DNA of 64,000 bases. Origin: Mycolicibacterium aubagnense. Lineage in GTDB: Bacteria > Actinomycetota > Actinomycetes > Mycobacteriales > Mycobacteriaceae. Below the pieces are notes generated by a model. The model worked only from the letters and a program-made list of their open reading frames with translations. It was not told the origin of the DNA and searched no databases. Below, piece by piece: positions 56,042 through 64,000 of the stretch; position 1 is the first letter of the stretch, and each line of letters begins with the position of its first letter. Both the position numbers and the translations under genes were made by a program. The stretch covers positions 992,001 to 1,056,000 of the forward strand of contig NZ_AP022577.1 of assembly GCF_010730955.1 (NCBI RefSeq), written 5' to 3'.

Positions 56042-56490
56042 GCATGTACCCCGGCGGCGGCTATCCCCCGCCGCCACCGCCGCCGTACGCCAACCAGGGA
56101 TACGGGGCGTACCCGTCGTCTCCGCGCAACGGGGTGGGGACCGCCGCGCTGGTGCTGGGCATCGTGGGACTGCTGACCTCATGGTCGGTGGTCGGTGGGC
56201 TGCTGTTCGGCCTGGGCGCGGTGGCGTGCGGCATCGTCGGCCGCAGCCGGGTCAAGGAGGGGCTCGCCAACAACGCCGTCGTGGCGGGCGCGGGTATCGC
56301 GCTGGGCGCGCTCGCGACCGTGCTGGCGGTGGTGTTCGTCTTCGTCGTGATCGGTTTCTACCGCCAGGTCGGGTTCGGCGATTACGCCGACTGCATGACC
56401 CGCGCCGGACAGGACCAGAACGCCCAGAGCACCTGCGTCCAGGAGTTCCGCAGCCGCATCGAGAAGGAGTTCGGCGTCGCGGTCAGCTGA
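56038..56490 (+). CDS. DUF4190 small membrane protein
   Basis: 150 residues. A Pro/Tyr/Gly-rich N-terminus (YPPPPPPPYANQGYG) is followed by two membrane segments (GTAALVLGIVGLLTSW, in part, and AGIALGALATVLAVVFVFVV, in part) around SRVKEGL, the DUF4190 pattern. The C-terminal extracellular part has two Cys (YADCMTRAG, NAQSTCVQEF). Function unknown. It is coupled to cydC by a 4-base overlap and ends the cyd operon; a terminator follows. Confidence 0.85.
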   Translation: MSMYPGGGYPPPPPPPYANQGYGAYPSSPRNGVGTAALVLGIVGLLTSWSVVGGLLFGLGAVACGIVGRSRVKEGLANNAVVAGAGIALGALATVLAVVFVFVVIGFYRQVGFGDYADCMTRAGQDQNAQSTCVQEFRSRIEKEFGVAVS

Positions 56491-56513
56491 GCTGACAATT
56501 CGGCGACCGTCGA

Positions 56514-56542
56514 GGGCTAACGGTCCCGAAACCCGTTAGCCC
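56514..56542. terminator. Terminator hairpin between DUF4190 gene and tesB
   Basis: A 10-bp perfect stem GGGCTAACGG/CCGTTAGCCC with a 9-base loop. It lies between convergent genes, and its right arm includes the tesB stop codon, so it can serve both. Confidence 0.75.
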
Positions 56543-57396
56543 GGAAAGTGTTTGACGATGCCTTCCTGAGTCACCGTCGCCAGCACCTGGCCGGCCCGGT
56601 CGAAGAAATGGCCGGACGCCAGACCCCGGGAGTCGGCGGCCACCGGCGACGTCGTCGAATACAGCACCCACTCGTCGAACTTGATGGGCCGGTGGAACCA
56701 GACGGTGTGGTTCATACTGACCGCGAAAATCCGGTCGTGGCCCCATGACAGACCGTGGGTGGTGATGATCGAGTCGAGCAGCGTCGTGTCCGACGAGTAG
56801 ACCAGCGCCGCGGCGTGCAGTACCGGATCGTCGGGCATGGCGCCCATCGTTTTGAGCCACACTCGGTTGTGGTCGAGCCTGCCGCCCTTGTCCCGCATCA
56901 CCCAGGCCGGGTCGTTGGTATAGCGCCATTCGATGGGCTTGAGCGCCTCGACGAACAGCGGAACGGTCTCCTCGTAGCCCTTCAGCAGGTCGTCAATCGT
57001 GGGCAGTGACAACGGATCCGGCACCTTGGGCGCTGCGACGGCGTGCTCGAGACTGCGCCCGCCGGCCAGGTGTGACACCAGCGCCGTCGCCAGCAGGGTG
57101 TCGCCCTGCATCACGTCGACCCGGCGGTTGGCGAACCGCCGTTCGTCGCGCAGCCGGACCACCTTGAACTCGAGGTCGCGCTCCGGGTCACCGCCGGCGA
57201 TGAAGTGCGTCGACAGCGTCGTCGGCGGCAGCTTCGGCGGCACGGTGCGGCTCGCGGCGACAAATGCCTGCGCCATCATCTGGCCACCGAAGGTGCGGAC
57301 CGGGTTGCGGCTCGGATGACCACCGGTGAAGGTGTCGTCATCGACCTGGGTGACGTCGAGAACCTTGAGCAGTTCCTCGAAATCCGCTGTCGTCAC
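56536..57396 (-). CDS. tesB: Acyl-CoA thioesterase II (Rv1618-like)
   Basis: 286 residues, double-hotdog TesB. Seen: TFGGQMMAQAFVAASRT, HSLHTYFL-like STHFIAGGD, ALVYSSDTTLLDSIITTHG, where the DTT triad with Asp matches the TesB catalytic site, and HTVWFHRPIKFDEWVLYSTTSP (in part). It should hydrolyse medium- and long-chain acyl-CoA. The start is GTG at 57396. It lies 44 bases after pykA on the same strand, as in M. tuberculosis (tesB1, pykA). Confidence 0.94.
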   Translation of the reverse strand: MTTADFEELLKVLDVTQVDDDTFTGGHPSRNPVRTFGGQMMAQAFVAASRTVPPKLPPTTLSTHFIAGGDPERDLEFKVVRLRDERRFANRRVDVMQGDTLLATALVSHLAGGRSLEHAVAAPKVPDPLSLPTIDDLLKGYEETVPLFVEALKPIEWRYTNDPAWVMRDKGGRLDHNRVWLKTMGAMPDDPVLHAAALVYSSDTTLLDSIITTHGLSWGHDRIFAVSMNHTVWFHRPIKFDEWVLYSTTSPVAADSRGLASGHFFDRAGQVLATVTQEGIVKHFPG

Positions 57397-57439
57397 GTGT
57401 CGCTGTCTTCCTTCCCGCCGCTTCGCTCGCCCCGGCGTG

Positions 57440-58858
57440 CTAGTGGTCTTCCTCCCCGATCCGGTGCACGTGGATCAGGTTGGTCGAGCCTACTGTGCCC
57501 GGCGGCGCTCCCGCGACGATGACCACCAGGTCACCGCGCTTGTAGCGGTCCAGCTCCAACAGCGCCTTGTCGACCTCCTGGATCATGCCGTCGGTGCTGT
57601 CCATCTGCGGCACGATGAACGTCTCGGTTCCCCAGGTCAGTGCCAGCTGACTGCGCACCTCCGGCAGGTCGGTGAAGGCCAGCAGCGGCAGCGGTGTGTG
57701 CAGACGGGACAGCCGGCGGACGGTATCGCCCGACTGGGTGAACGCGACCAGCGCCTTGGCGTCCAGCCGCTCCCCGATATCGCGGGCCGCGTAGGAGATG
57801 ACACCACGCTTGGTGCGGGGCACGTGGGTCAACGGCGGTGCGTCGGTGGAATTCGCCTCAACAGCTTTCACGATGCGCGCCATGGTCCGCACCGCCTCGA
57901 GCGCGTACTTGCCGACCGACGTCTCACCGGAGAGCATGACGGCGTCGGCGCCGTCGAGAATCGCGTTGGCGACGTCCGAAGCCTCGGCCCGGGTGGGCCG
58001 GGAGTTCTCGATCATCGACTCCAGCATCTGGGTGGCCACGATGACGGGTTTGGCATTCTCCCTGGCCATCTGGATGGCGCGCTTCTGCACCAACGGCACT
58101 TCTTCCAGCGGCAGTTCGACACCCAGATCGCCACGGGCAACCATGACGGCGTCGAAGGCCAGCACGATGGCCTCGAGGTTGTCGACGGCCTCGGGCTTCT
58201 CCAGCTTGGCGATCACCGGGACGCGCCTGCCGACCCGATCCATGATCTCGTGGACCAGCTCGATGTCGGCCGGAGACCGGACGAACGACAGCGCGATCAG
58301 ATCGACGCCGAGCCTCAGCGCGAACTCCAGGTCGTCGATGTCCTTCTCCGACAGCGCCGGGACGGACACGTTCATCCCGGGCAGGGACAGGCCTTTGTTG
58401 TTGCTGACCGGCCCGCCTTCGGTGACGGTGCAGACGACGTCGTTGCCGTCGATCTTCTCGACCGTCAGGCCGACCTTGCCGTCGTCGACGAGCAGGCGGT
58501 CACCAGCGACGGCGTCTTCGGCCAGCTGCTTGTAGGTGGTCGACACCCGGTCGTGGGTGCCCTCGCAGTCGTCGACGGTGATCCGAACCGTCTCGCCGGT
58601 GCGCCACTCGGTGCGACCGTCAGCGAAACGACCGAGCCGGATTTTGGGACCCTGCAGATCGGCCAGCACGCCGACCGCGCGGCCGGACGCGTCCGAAGCC
58701 GCGCGCACGCTCTTGTACGCCGCCTCATGGTCAGCGTGCGCGCCATGGCTGAAATTCAGCCGCGCCACATCCATCCCAGCATCCACCAGCGCCCTTACGG
58801 TCTCGTCGGAAGACGTAGCCGGGCCGAGCGTACAGACGATTTTTCCGCGCCTATTCAC
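57440..58858 (-). CDS. pykA: Pyruvate kinase
   Basis: 472 residues. Pyruvate kinase converts phosphoenolpyruvate and ADP to pyruvate and ATP. Seen: RRGKIVCTLGPATSSDETV, ARLNFSHG, the active-site VIAKLEKPEAVDNL with its catalytic Lys, MVARGDLGVE, and VATQMLESMI. The C-terminal regulatory domain is present (SGDTVRRLSRLHT). The start is GTG at 58858, with TATGCT 8 bases before it. Length is that of mycobacterial PykA, which is allosterically activated by sugar phosphates and AMP. Confidence 0.97.
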   Translation of the reverse strand: MNRRGKIVCTLGPATSSDETVRALVDAGMDVARLNFSHGAHADHEAAYKSVRAASDASGRAVGVLADLQGPKIRLGRFADGRTEWRTGETVRITVDDCEGTHDRVSTTYKQLAEDAVAGDRLLVDDGKVGLTVEKIDGNDVVCTVTEGGPVSNNKGLSLPGMNVSVPALSEKDIDDLEFALRLGVDLIALSFVRSPADIELVHEIMDRVGRRVPVIAKLEKPEAVDNLEAIVLAFDAVMVARGDLGVELPLEEVPLVQKRAIQMARENAKPVIVATQMLESMIENSRPTRAEASDVANAILDGADAVMLSGETSVGKYALEAVRTMARIVKAVEANSTDAPPLTHVPRTKRGVISYAARDIGERLDAKALVAFTQSGDTVRRLSRLHTPLPLLAFTDLPEVRSQLALTWGTETFIVPQMDSTDGMIQEVDKALLELDRYKRGDLVVIVAGAPPGTVGSTNLIHVHRIGEEDH

Positions 58859-58953
58859 GGTGCATGAGCATAGTGGATCGATTCAGATAACGGCCCGCCG
58901 GGAGCGCTGTCGGCACGACAACAGCTGTGGAACGCGGAGTTGCTGCGTGGTGT

Positions 58954-59352
58954 CTACTGCTGGATGAGCGTCGGCACCAGCGGAAAGCCCGGGAGATTGC
59001 GGACCACCGTCCACACCGCCATCGCCACCAGCGCCGTGACGAGTGGAGGCGTCACCGACAGCCGGCGCCGCCAGCACACGACCAGCCACGCCACCAACAA
59101 TGGCAGTCCGACGAGCGCGAACACGTTGTCGACCACCGCAGCCGAGAAGTCGCCGTGCAACACGTCGTGAGTCATCCGAAGCCCACCGCACAGCGGACAG
59201 TTCCACCCCGTCACCGCCTTGAACGGGCACGGGGGAAACCCGAATCCGGGGCGGTGCGGATCAGCCAGGCCGACATACGTCAGCGCACCTACTGCCGCGG
59301 CTCCGGTGCCGGCCACCGCCGCCACGCCTCCGAGCCTGCCTGCCGACGCCAT
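58954..59352 (-). CDS. DUF2752 membrane protein (Rv1616-like)
   Basis: 132 residues with three membrane helices. The DUF2752 core is FPPCPFKAVTGWNCPLCGG, then RMTHDVLHGDF and NVFALVGLPLL: conserved Cys residues, an Arg-x2-His pair and an Asn, which look like a metal or ligand site in the membrane. Function unknown. It is the same size and in the same place as Rv1616 of M. tuberculosis. ATG 59352 begins MASAGRLGG. Confidence 0.88.
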   Translation of the reverse strand: MASAGRLGGVAAVAGTGAAAVGALTYVGLADPHRPGFGFPPCPFKAVTGWNCPLCGGLRMTHDVLHGDFSAAVVDNVFALVGLPLLVAWLVVCWRRRLSVTPPLVTALVAMAVWTVVRNLPGFPLVPTLIQQ

Positions 59353-59449
59353 CAGTCCATGATGCCCGCCATGAGGCCGGTCCGGGATGGCGCCAGCTGA
59401 TGTCCAGGGCGCTTAGGGGAAGCCGCTACGCGTGCGCGCGATGTGCAAT

Positions 59450-59484
59450 GCGAACGTCGGTGACCCCTCGACACCGACGTTCGC
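59450..59484 (-). terminator. Terminator hairpin between TetR gene and DUF2752 gene
   Basis: A 13-bp perfect stem GCGAACGTCGGTG/CACCGACGTTCGC with a 9-base loop, in the 188-base gap downstream of the TetR stop. A smaller AAACCC/GGGTTT stem lies just after that stop. Confidence 0.75.
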
Positions 59485-59540
59485 CGTGAACCAGCGACAA
59501 TATTGCCGTATTGTAACGGTTCGGGCAAACCCGGCGGGGT

Positions 59541-60137
59541 TTATCGGCGCAACTGACCGTGACGGATCAGCTCGTTGACCGAGTCTTCCCACCTGGTCAA
59601 TTCCGCGTCAGAGGTGAACGACGCGGGCAGATGCCGGTCGAGGTGGCGGCGCAGGATGATCGACCCCAGGGTCAGAACCAAGGGATTCAGACCCGCCCAG
59701 ACCGCATCGAGCCCGTCGACCGCGTCCCCGGTGTCGATCATCCGCTGCCACCGCTCGATGCCGCCGCGCGCCATCGCGTCGAATATCGCCATGCCACTGG
59801 GAGTTTCAGAAGCCACCGAGCGCCCCAGGTAATCCATGACCACCAAATGATCGGTGAGCAGACGGTGCACCGCCCGGCCGATCGCGGCAACCGAATCCTG
59901 TCCCGGGCTCTCGAGCGCAGCAAACATCGTTGCACTGATGAGGGTCAAGGCCACGTCGTCGACAGCCTTGATCAAACCGTCCTTGGTACCGAAATGGTGC
60001 TGCACCAACCCGACCGAGACACCGGCGGTATCCGCGACCATCTGCAACGTCGCATCGGACGTGCCTCGTTGCGCAAACACCTGTAGCGCCGCATTGAGGA
60101 TGCGGTCCTGCCGAGACTGCTGCGCTCCGTCGGCCAT
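59541..60137 (-). CDS. TetR-family transcriptional regulator
   Basis: 198 residues. HTH: DRILNAALQVFAQRGTSDATLQMVAD (in part) with AGVSVGLVQHHFGTKDGL as recognition helix. The C-terminal helical domain contains RRHLDRHLPASF. ATG 60137 (MADGAQQSRQ) is chosen; an in-frame extension upstream reads as non-homologous sequence. It lies between lgt and the DUF2752 gene, with a hairpin on each side, so it is probably transcribed alone. No operator palindrome was found. Confidence 0.9.
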   Translation of the reverse strand: MADGAQQSRQDRILNAALQVFAQRGTSDATLQMVADTAGVSVGLVQHHFGTKDGLIKAVDDVALTLISATMFAALESPGQDSVAAIGRAVHRLLTDHLVVMDYLGRSVASETPSGMAIFDAMARGGIERWQRMIDTGDAVDGLDAVWAGLNPLVLTLGSIILRRHLDRHLPASFTSDAELTRWEDSVNELIRHGQLRR

Positions 60138-60224
60138 GTCATCCACAGGGACATCCAACCACCGCACGGGCTCACGCAACCGGCGAGTCGGGAACATACC
60201 CTTTGCATGAAAGTCCAGGTTGTG

Positions 60225-60249
60225 CGCACTTTCGCAATGACGAAGTGCG
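60225..60249 (-). terminator. Terminator hairpin after lgt
   Basis: CGCACTT-T-CG pairs with CG-AAGTGCG (nine pairs, one bulged T, 6-base loop), starting 4 bases after the lgt stop codon. Confidence 0.65.
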
Positions 60250-60252
60250 GGC

Positions 60253-62202
60253 TCAGCCCTGCCGGCGCCACCAACGACGACGGGGCGCCGGCGGCTCCCA
60301 CACGGGAACCCCAACCGGCTCAACCTTTTCGGTGGCTTCTGTCTTCGGCGCAGCTTCGTCGGCCGTCTCGGATTCGCCAACCGAATCGTCGGACTCTGTA
60401 GCTTCTTCCGACTCCACAACCGGCTCGCCCTCGGCAGCATCAGCGGCATCCGCAACGTCGTCGGCGTCCGCGACGTCCGTCTCGACAGCAGCCTCGTCAG
60501 CTACCTCCTCGGATTCCGGTGCCCCCTCCGACTCCACAACCGGCTCGCCCTCGGCAGCATCAGCGGCATCCGCAACGTCGTCCGCGTCCGCGACGTCCGT
60601 CTCGACAGCAGCCTCGTCAGCTACCTCCTCGGATTCCGGTGCCCCCTCCGACTCCACGACGGGCTCGCCCTCGGCAGCATCAGCGGCATCCGCAACGTCG
60701 TCGGCATCCGCGACGTCCGTCTCGACAGCAGCCTCGTCAGCTACCTCCTCGGATTCCGGTGCCCCCTCCGACTCCACAACCGGCTCGCCCTCAGCAGCAT
60801 CAGCGGCATCCGCAACGTCGTCGGCATCCGCGACGTCCGTCTCGACAGCAGCCTCGTCAGCTACCTCCTCGGATTCCGGTGCCCCCTCGGACTCCACGAC
60901 CGGCTCGTCCTCGGCGGCATCGGCCTCGGCCGGCTCCACCTCAGGTTCGTCGCCAGCCAGCTCTTCCGCCTCGGCGTCCGACTCGTCTTCTTCCTCGACT
61001 TCGTCGGAATCGACTGGCTCCTCGGTGGATTCGTCGCCAGATTCCTCGACGGCCGCCTCGGCATCGACGGCGTCTTCGTCGACCGATTCCTCCGCGTCCT
61101 CGGCGTCGACGGCCTGCGCGGCGAGGGCTTCGGTTTCGTCGGGCTGGGTCTCGACGGCGTCGGCCTCGTCGGCGACATCGCTGTCGGCCGCGGGTTCGAC
61201 GAGGTCAGCAACCTCATCGCCATCGGTTACCGCGGCACCGCCGGCAATGACACCGGCCGCGACGGCCACCGGGACGGCCAACGCCGCAGCGCCCTCGGCG
61301 TCGACATCGGCCTCGACCTCGGCCTCGTCGGCTTGCCGGCCACCGAGCGTTGCCGGATCCTCACGGCCCCGTGGCGCCACCATCATGTAGACCACTGCGC
61401 CGATGAACACGAACGTCGAGGTGAACGAGTTGACGCGGATACCGGCGATCAGCGTGGCGGTGTCGCTGCGCATCAGCTCGACGCCGAACCGACCGACGCA
61501 GTAGGCGGCGACGTACAGCGCGAACAGCCGGCCGTGACCGAGCTTGAAGCGGCGGTCGGCCCACAGCAGGAAGAAGAAAACCAGGAGGTTCCACAGCAAT
61601 TCGTAGAGGAACGTCGGGTGCACGATCTCGTAGACCTGCCCGGTCGAGACCCCGTTGAGCAAGTGCGGGTTCACCACACCGGAACCGTCGCTGCGCTGGA
61701 AGATCTCCAGGCCCCACGGCAGATCGGTCGGGCGGCCGTACAGCTCCTGGTTGAAGTAGTTTCCCAGCCGGCCGATGGCCTGAGCCAGGATCACCCCGGG
61801 TGCGATGGCATCACCAAAAGCCGGCAGCGGAATTCCGTGCCGGCGGCAGCCGATCCATGCGCCGACGCCACCGAGCGCGACCGCACCCCAGATGCCCAGG
61901 CCGCCGTCCCAGATCCGGACGGCTGCCCCGATACCTGCACCGCCCTCGGCGAAGTACGTGCGCCAGTCGGTCATCAGGTGGTACAGGCGGCCACCGATGA
62001 GACCGAACGGCACCGTCCACAACGCGATGTCGTAGATGACTCCCGGTTCACCACCGCGCGCGACCCATCGGCGATCGCCGATGATCAGCGCGGCGATGAT
62101 GCCGGTGATGATGCAGAGCGCATAGGCCCGGATCGGTACTGGCCCCAAGTGCCAGACGCCCTGGGCCGGACTCGGGATGTATGCCAGCAACGATGTGGTC
62201 AC
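60253..62202 (-). CDS. lgt: Prolipoprotein diacylglyceryl transferase with long acidic repeat tail
   Basis: 649 residues. Residues 1-285 are the seven-helix enzyme that moves diacylglyceryl from phosphatidylglycerol to the lipobox Cys of prolipoproteins. The signature [13 protein letters not shown] is at 144-156, and [18 protein letters not shown] and the C-terminal ELMRSDTA are present. Residues 290-649 form a Glu/Asp/Ala/Val-rich, probably disordered cytoplasmic tail with four near-identical 40-residue repeats at about 435-594 and a basic end ([11 protein letters not shown]). M. tuberculosis Lgt also has a tail but is about 470 residues long. GTG 62202 overlaps the trpA stop (GTGA). Confidence 0.95.
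   Translation of the reverse strand: MTTSLLAYIPSPAQGVWHLGPVPIRAYALCIITGIIAALIIGDRRWVARGGEPGVIYDIALWTVPFGLIGGRLYHLMTDWRTYFAEGGAGIGAAVRIWDGGLGIWGAVALGGVGAWIGCRRHGIPLPAFGDAIAPGVILAQAIGRLGNYFNQELYGRPTDLPWGLEIFQRSDGSGVVNPHLLNGVSTGQVYEIVHPTFLYELLWNLLVFFFLLWADRRFKLGHGRLFALYVAAYCVGRFGVELMRSDTATLIAGIRVNSFTSTFVFIGAVVYMMVAPRGREDPATLGGRQADEAEVEADVDAEGAAALAVPVAVAAGVIAGGAAVTDGDEVADLVEPAADSDVADEADAVETQPDETEALAAQAVDAEDAEESVDEDAVDAEAAVEESGDESTEEPVDSDEVEEEDESDAEAEELAGDEPEVEPAEADAAEDEPVVESEGAPESEEVADEAAVETDVADADDVADAADAAEGEPVVESEGAPESEEVADEAAVETDVADADDVADAADAAEGEPVVESEGAPESEEVADEAAVETDVADADDVADAADAAEGEPVVESEGAPESEEVADEAAVETDVADADDVADAADAAEGEPVVESEEATESDDSVGESETADEAAPKTEATEKVEPVGVPVWEPPAPRRRWWRRQG
60421..60900 (-). 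repeat. Four tandem 120-bp repeats inside lgt
   Basis: Exactly four 120-bp units (60421, 60541, 60661, 60781) that differ at one to four positions each. They keep the frame, each adding 40 residues (motifs [20 protein letters not shown] and [15 protein letters not shown]). Diverged partial units flank the array. The high identity, including third codon positions, points to recent duplication. Confidence 0.97.
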
Positions 62203-62990
62203 GCGGAAACTTTCTGTCGTACTCCGTGGGCCAGTTCTTCGGACAAAGCTCGTACCGCGGGGATGCCGCCGTCACCGAGCGCGGATACCAACGCCGAGCC
62301 GACGATGACGCCGTCGGCGTAGGCCGCGATCTCGGCGGCCTGTTCCCGTGACCGCACACCGAGGCCGACACCCACCGGGATGTCCGACACGGCCCGCACC
62401 CGGGAAACCAACTCGGGCGCCATGTTCGACACCGCATCGCGCGCACCCGTGACGCCCATGGTGGAGGCGGCGTAGACGAACCCGCGCGAGGCCTGGACGG
62501 TGGCAGCCAGTCGCTCCGGGGTGGACGACGGCGCCACCAGGAAGATCCGGTCCAGGCTGTGGGCGTCGGAGACGCTGAACCACTCGTCGGCCTCGTCGGG
62601 GATGAGGTCGGGGGTGATCAGTCCGAGCCCGCCGGCCGAGGCCAGATCGCGCGCGAACGCGTCGACGCCCCAGCGCAGCACCGGATTCCAGTAGGTCATG
62701 ACGACGGCGTGACCACCGGCGTTGCTGATGGCCTCGACGGCCTTCAACGCATCGCGGACCCGTACCCCACCCTGAAGGGCGACGTTGGTGGCGGCCGCGA
62801 TAACCGGCCCGTCCATGCCCGGATCGGAGTAGGCGACGCCGACTTCGATGATGTCGCAACCGGATTCGGCCATCGCCACCATCGCGTCGATCGAGGTCTG
62901 CACGTCCGGGTAGCCGGTCGGCAGGTACCCGATCAGCGCCGAACGCCCTTCGGCCCGGCACGATTCGAACAATCCAGCCAGTCGGCTCAT
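62199..62990 (-). CDS. trpA: Tryptophan synthase alpha chain
   Basis: 263 residues, (beta/alpha)8 barrel that cleaves indole-3-glycerol phosphate to indole and glyceraldehyde 3-phosphate. The catalytic Glu is in [17 protein letters not shown], which also holds the Asp of [19 protein letters not shown] and [11 protein letters not shown] form the phosphate-binding loops. The ATG at 62990 overlaps the trpB stop (ATGA), and the end overlaps the lgt start by 4 bases, so trpB, trpA and lgt are coupled. Confidence 0.97.
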   Translation of the reverse strand: MSRLAGLFESCRAEGRSALIGYLPTGYPDVQTSIDAMVAMAESGCDIIEVGVAYSDPGMDGPVIAAATNVALQGGVRVRDALKAVEAISNAGGHAVVMTYWNPVLRWGVDAFARDLASAGGLGLITPDLIPDEADEWFSVSDAHSLDRIFLVAPSSTPERLAATVQASRGFVYAASTMGVTGARDAVSNMAPELVSRVRAVSDIPVGVGLGVRSREQAAEIAAYADGVIVGSALVSALGDGGIPAVRALSEELAHGVRQKVSA

Positions 62991-64000
62991 GACGCTTCCC
63001 CAGTCTCACCGTCCAGTAGCCCGAACCATTTCGCGGCGGTCTCGACGTCCTTGTCGCCGCGGCCGGACAGGTTCACCACGATCACCGCGGAAGGCCCGAG
63101 CTCCTTACCCAATTTCAGGGCACCCGCCACCGCGTGCGCTGACTCGATCGCCGGGATGATGCCCTCGGTGCGGCACAGCAGCCGGAACGCTTCCATGGCC
63201 TCGGTGTCGGTGATCGGCCGGTACTCGGCACGGCCGGTGTCCTTGAGGTAGGCGTGCTCGGGACCGACGCCCGGGTAATCCAAACCGGCTGAGATGGAAT
63301 GCGATTCGATGGTCTGACCGTCCTCGTCCTGCAGCAGGTAAGAGAACGAACCCTGGAACGCGCCCGGGGATCCGCCGGCGAAAGTGGCTGCGTGCCTTCC
63401 GGTTTCGACGCCGTCGCCGGCCGCCTCGAATCCGACCAGCCGTACGCCCGGGTCATCGATGAAAGCGTGGAAGATGCCGATGGCGTTCGATCCACCGCCG
63501 ACACACGCGGTTACCGCATCAGGCAGTCGGCCGGCCTGCTGCTGCACCTGGACCCGCGCCTCCATGCCGATGACCCGCTGGAAGTCGCGCACCATGACGG
63601 GGAACGGATGTGGCCCGGCCGCGGTGCCGAAGCAGTAATAGGTGTTGTCGGCGTTGGTGACCCAGTCGCGGAAGGCTTCGTTGATGGCGTCCTTGAGGGT
63701 CGCCGAGCCGGCCTCGACTGCCACCACGGTGCCGCCGAGCAGCCGCATCCGGGCCACGTTCAGCGCCTGCCGGGCGGTGTCGACCGCGCCCATGTAGACA
63801 ACGCACTCGAGGCCGAGCAGCGCGCAGGCCGTAGCGGTCGCGACGCCGTGCTGGCCGGCACCGGTCTCGGCGATGACGCGGGTCTTGCCCATGCGCTTGG
63901 CCAGTAGCGCCTGGCCGAGCACGTTGTTGATCTTGTGAGAACCGGTGTGGTTCAGGTCTTCTCGTTTGAGAAACAGCCGCGCGCCGCCGGCATGTTCGGA
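62987..64000 (-). CDS. trpB: Tryptophan synthase beta chain, C-terminal part
   Basis: The last 337 codons are present; about the first 80 lie beyond base 64000. TrpB condenses indole with serine using PLP. The PLP Lys is visible in HTGSHKINN near the right edge, followed by [19 protein letters not shown] (in part) and the phosphate-binding GGGSNAIG. The C-terminal [12 protein letters not shown] and [10 protein letters not shown] are standard. It is the first gene visible of a trpB-trpA-lgt transcription unit. Confidence 0.98.
   Translation of the reverse strand, partial: SEHAGGARLFLKREDLNHTGSHKINNVLGQALLAKRMGKTRVIAETGAGQHGVATATACALLGLECVVYMGAVDTARQALNVARMRLLGGTVVAVEAGSATLKDAINEAFRDWVTNADNTYYCFGTAAGPHPFPVMVRDFQRVIGMEARVQVQQQAGRLPDAVTACVGGGSNAIGIFHAFIDDPGVRLVGFEAAGDGVETGRHAATFAGGSPGAFQGSFSYLLQDEDGQTIESHSISAGLDYPGVGPEHAYLKDTGRAEYRPITDTEAMEAFRLLCRTEGIIPAIESAHAVAGALKLGKELGPSAVIVVNLSGRGDKDVETAAKWFGLLDGETGEAS

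Noticed and set aside
60421..60900. Direct repeats that might suggest a CRISPR array
   Set aside because: The 120-bp units are contiguous, with no unique spacers, and are in frame with lgt.
60203..61390. Long Ser/Thr/Ala-rich open frame on the plus strand, 395 codons
   Set aside because: It is the reverse complement of the lgt repeat tail. The codon pattern GAG/GAC/GCG read backwards gives Ser/Ala/Thr runs; the other strand has the known enzyme in frame with the tail.

Overview
The window looks like the chromosome of a non-tuberculous, probably fast-growing Mycobacterium (Mycolicibacterium). It is GC-rich and gene-dense. The core genes lie in the mirror image of the M. tuberculosis order Rv1612-Rv1638 as I remember it: uvrA, MBL hydrolase, universal stress protein, MFS, uvrB, DUF402 gene, coaE, rpsA, polA, DUF35/thiolase pair, pdtaR, class III adenylyl cyclase, cydABDC, tesB, pykA, DUF2752 gene, lgt, trpA, trpB. 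No transposase, integrase, prophage or CRISPR array is visible.

Left part (1-19 kb): the end of a flavin-dependent oxidoreductase gene, an Lrp/AsnC regulator, uvrA, a metallo-hydrolase, a secreted trypsin-like protease, a universal stress protein and a TesB thioesterase. A variable block follows: a 13E12-type HNH nuclease, tRNA-Cys, DUF899, MgtC-like and DUF418 proteins, a two-component system and an esterase. Then come an efflux pump and uvrB. Both uvrA and uvrB have near-perfect PafBC (RecA-NDp) DNA-damage promoters. The efflux gene has a MerR-type 19-bp-spacer promoter with a palindrome in the spacer.

Middle (19-40 kb): coaE, rpsA, a PrsW-like membrane protease, a truncated LysE-family gene and polA are followed by two convergent flavin monooxygenase genes, each with its own regulator (LysR, TetR). 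The DUF35-thiolase pair, a macrodomain protein, a complete branched-chain amino-acid ABC operon (livFGMH plus binding protein) and the ANTAR antiterminator gene pdtaR come next.

Right part (40-64 kb): tRNA-Leu(CAA) with an odd short variable loop, an EspC-like/WXG-like type VII secretion pair, a secreted glycoside hydrolase with a Ser/Thr/Lys/Asp-rich tail, and a 530-bp AT-rich noncoding region with palindromes and hairpins. These are followed by adenylyl cyclase, a polar amino-acid ABC importer in one operon with a two-component system, and the cytochrome bd operon cydABDC. The window closes with tesB, pykA, a TetR gene, lgt (whose acidic C-terminal tail carries four near-identical 120-bp repeats), trpA and the 3' part of trpB.

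Functionally the window combines nucleotide excision repair, translation, CoA and DNA synthesis, cAMP production and probable cAMP binding, respiration under low oxygen, nutrient import and lipoprotein maturation. Many start codons lie 6-8 nt after a TANNNT -10 box, as expected for leaderless mycobacterial transcripts, and I used this to choose starts.
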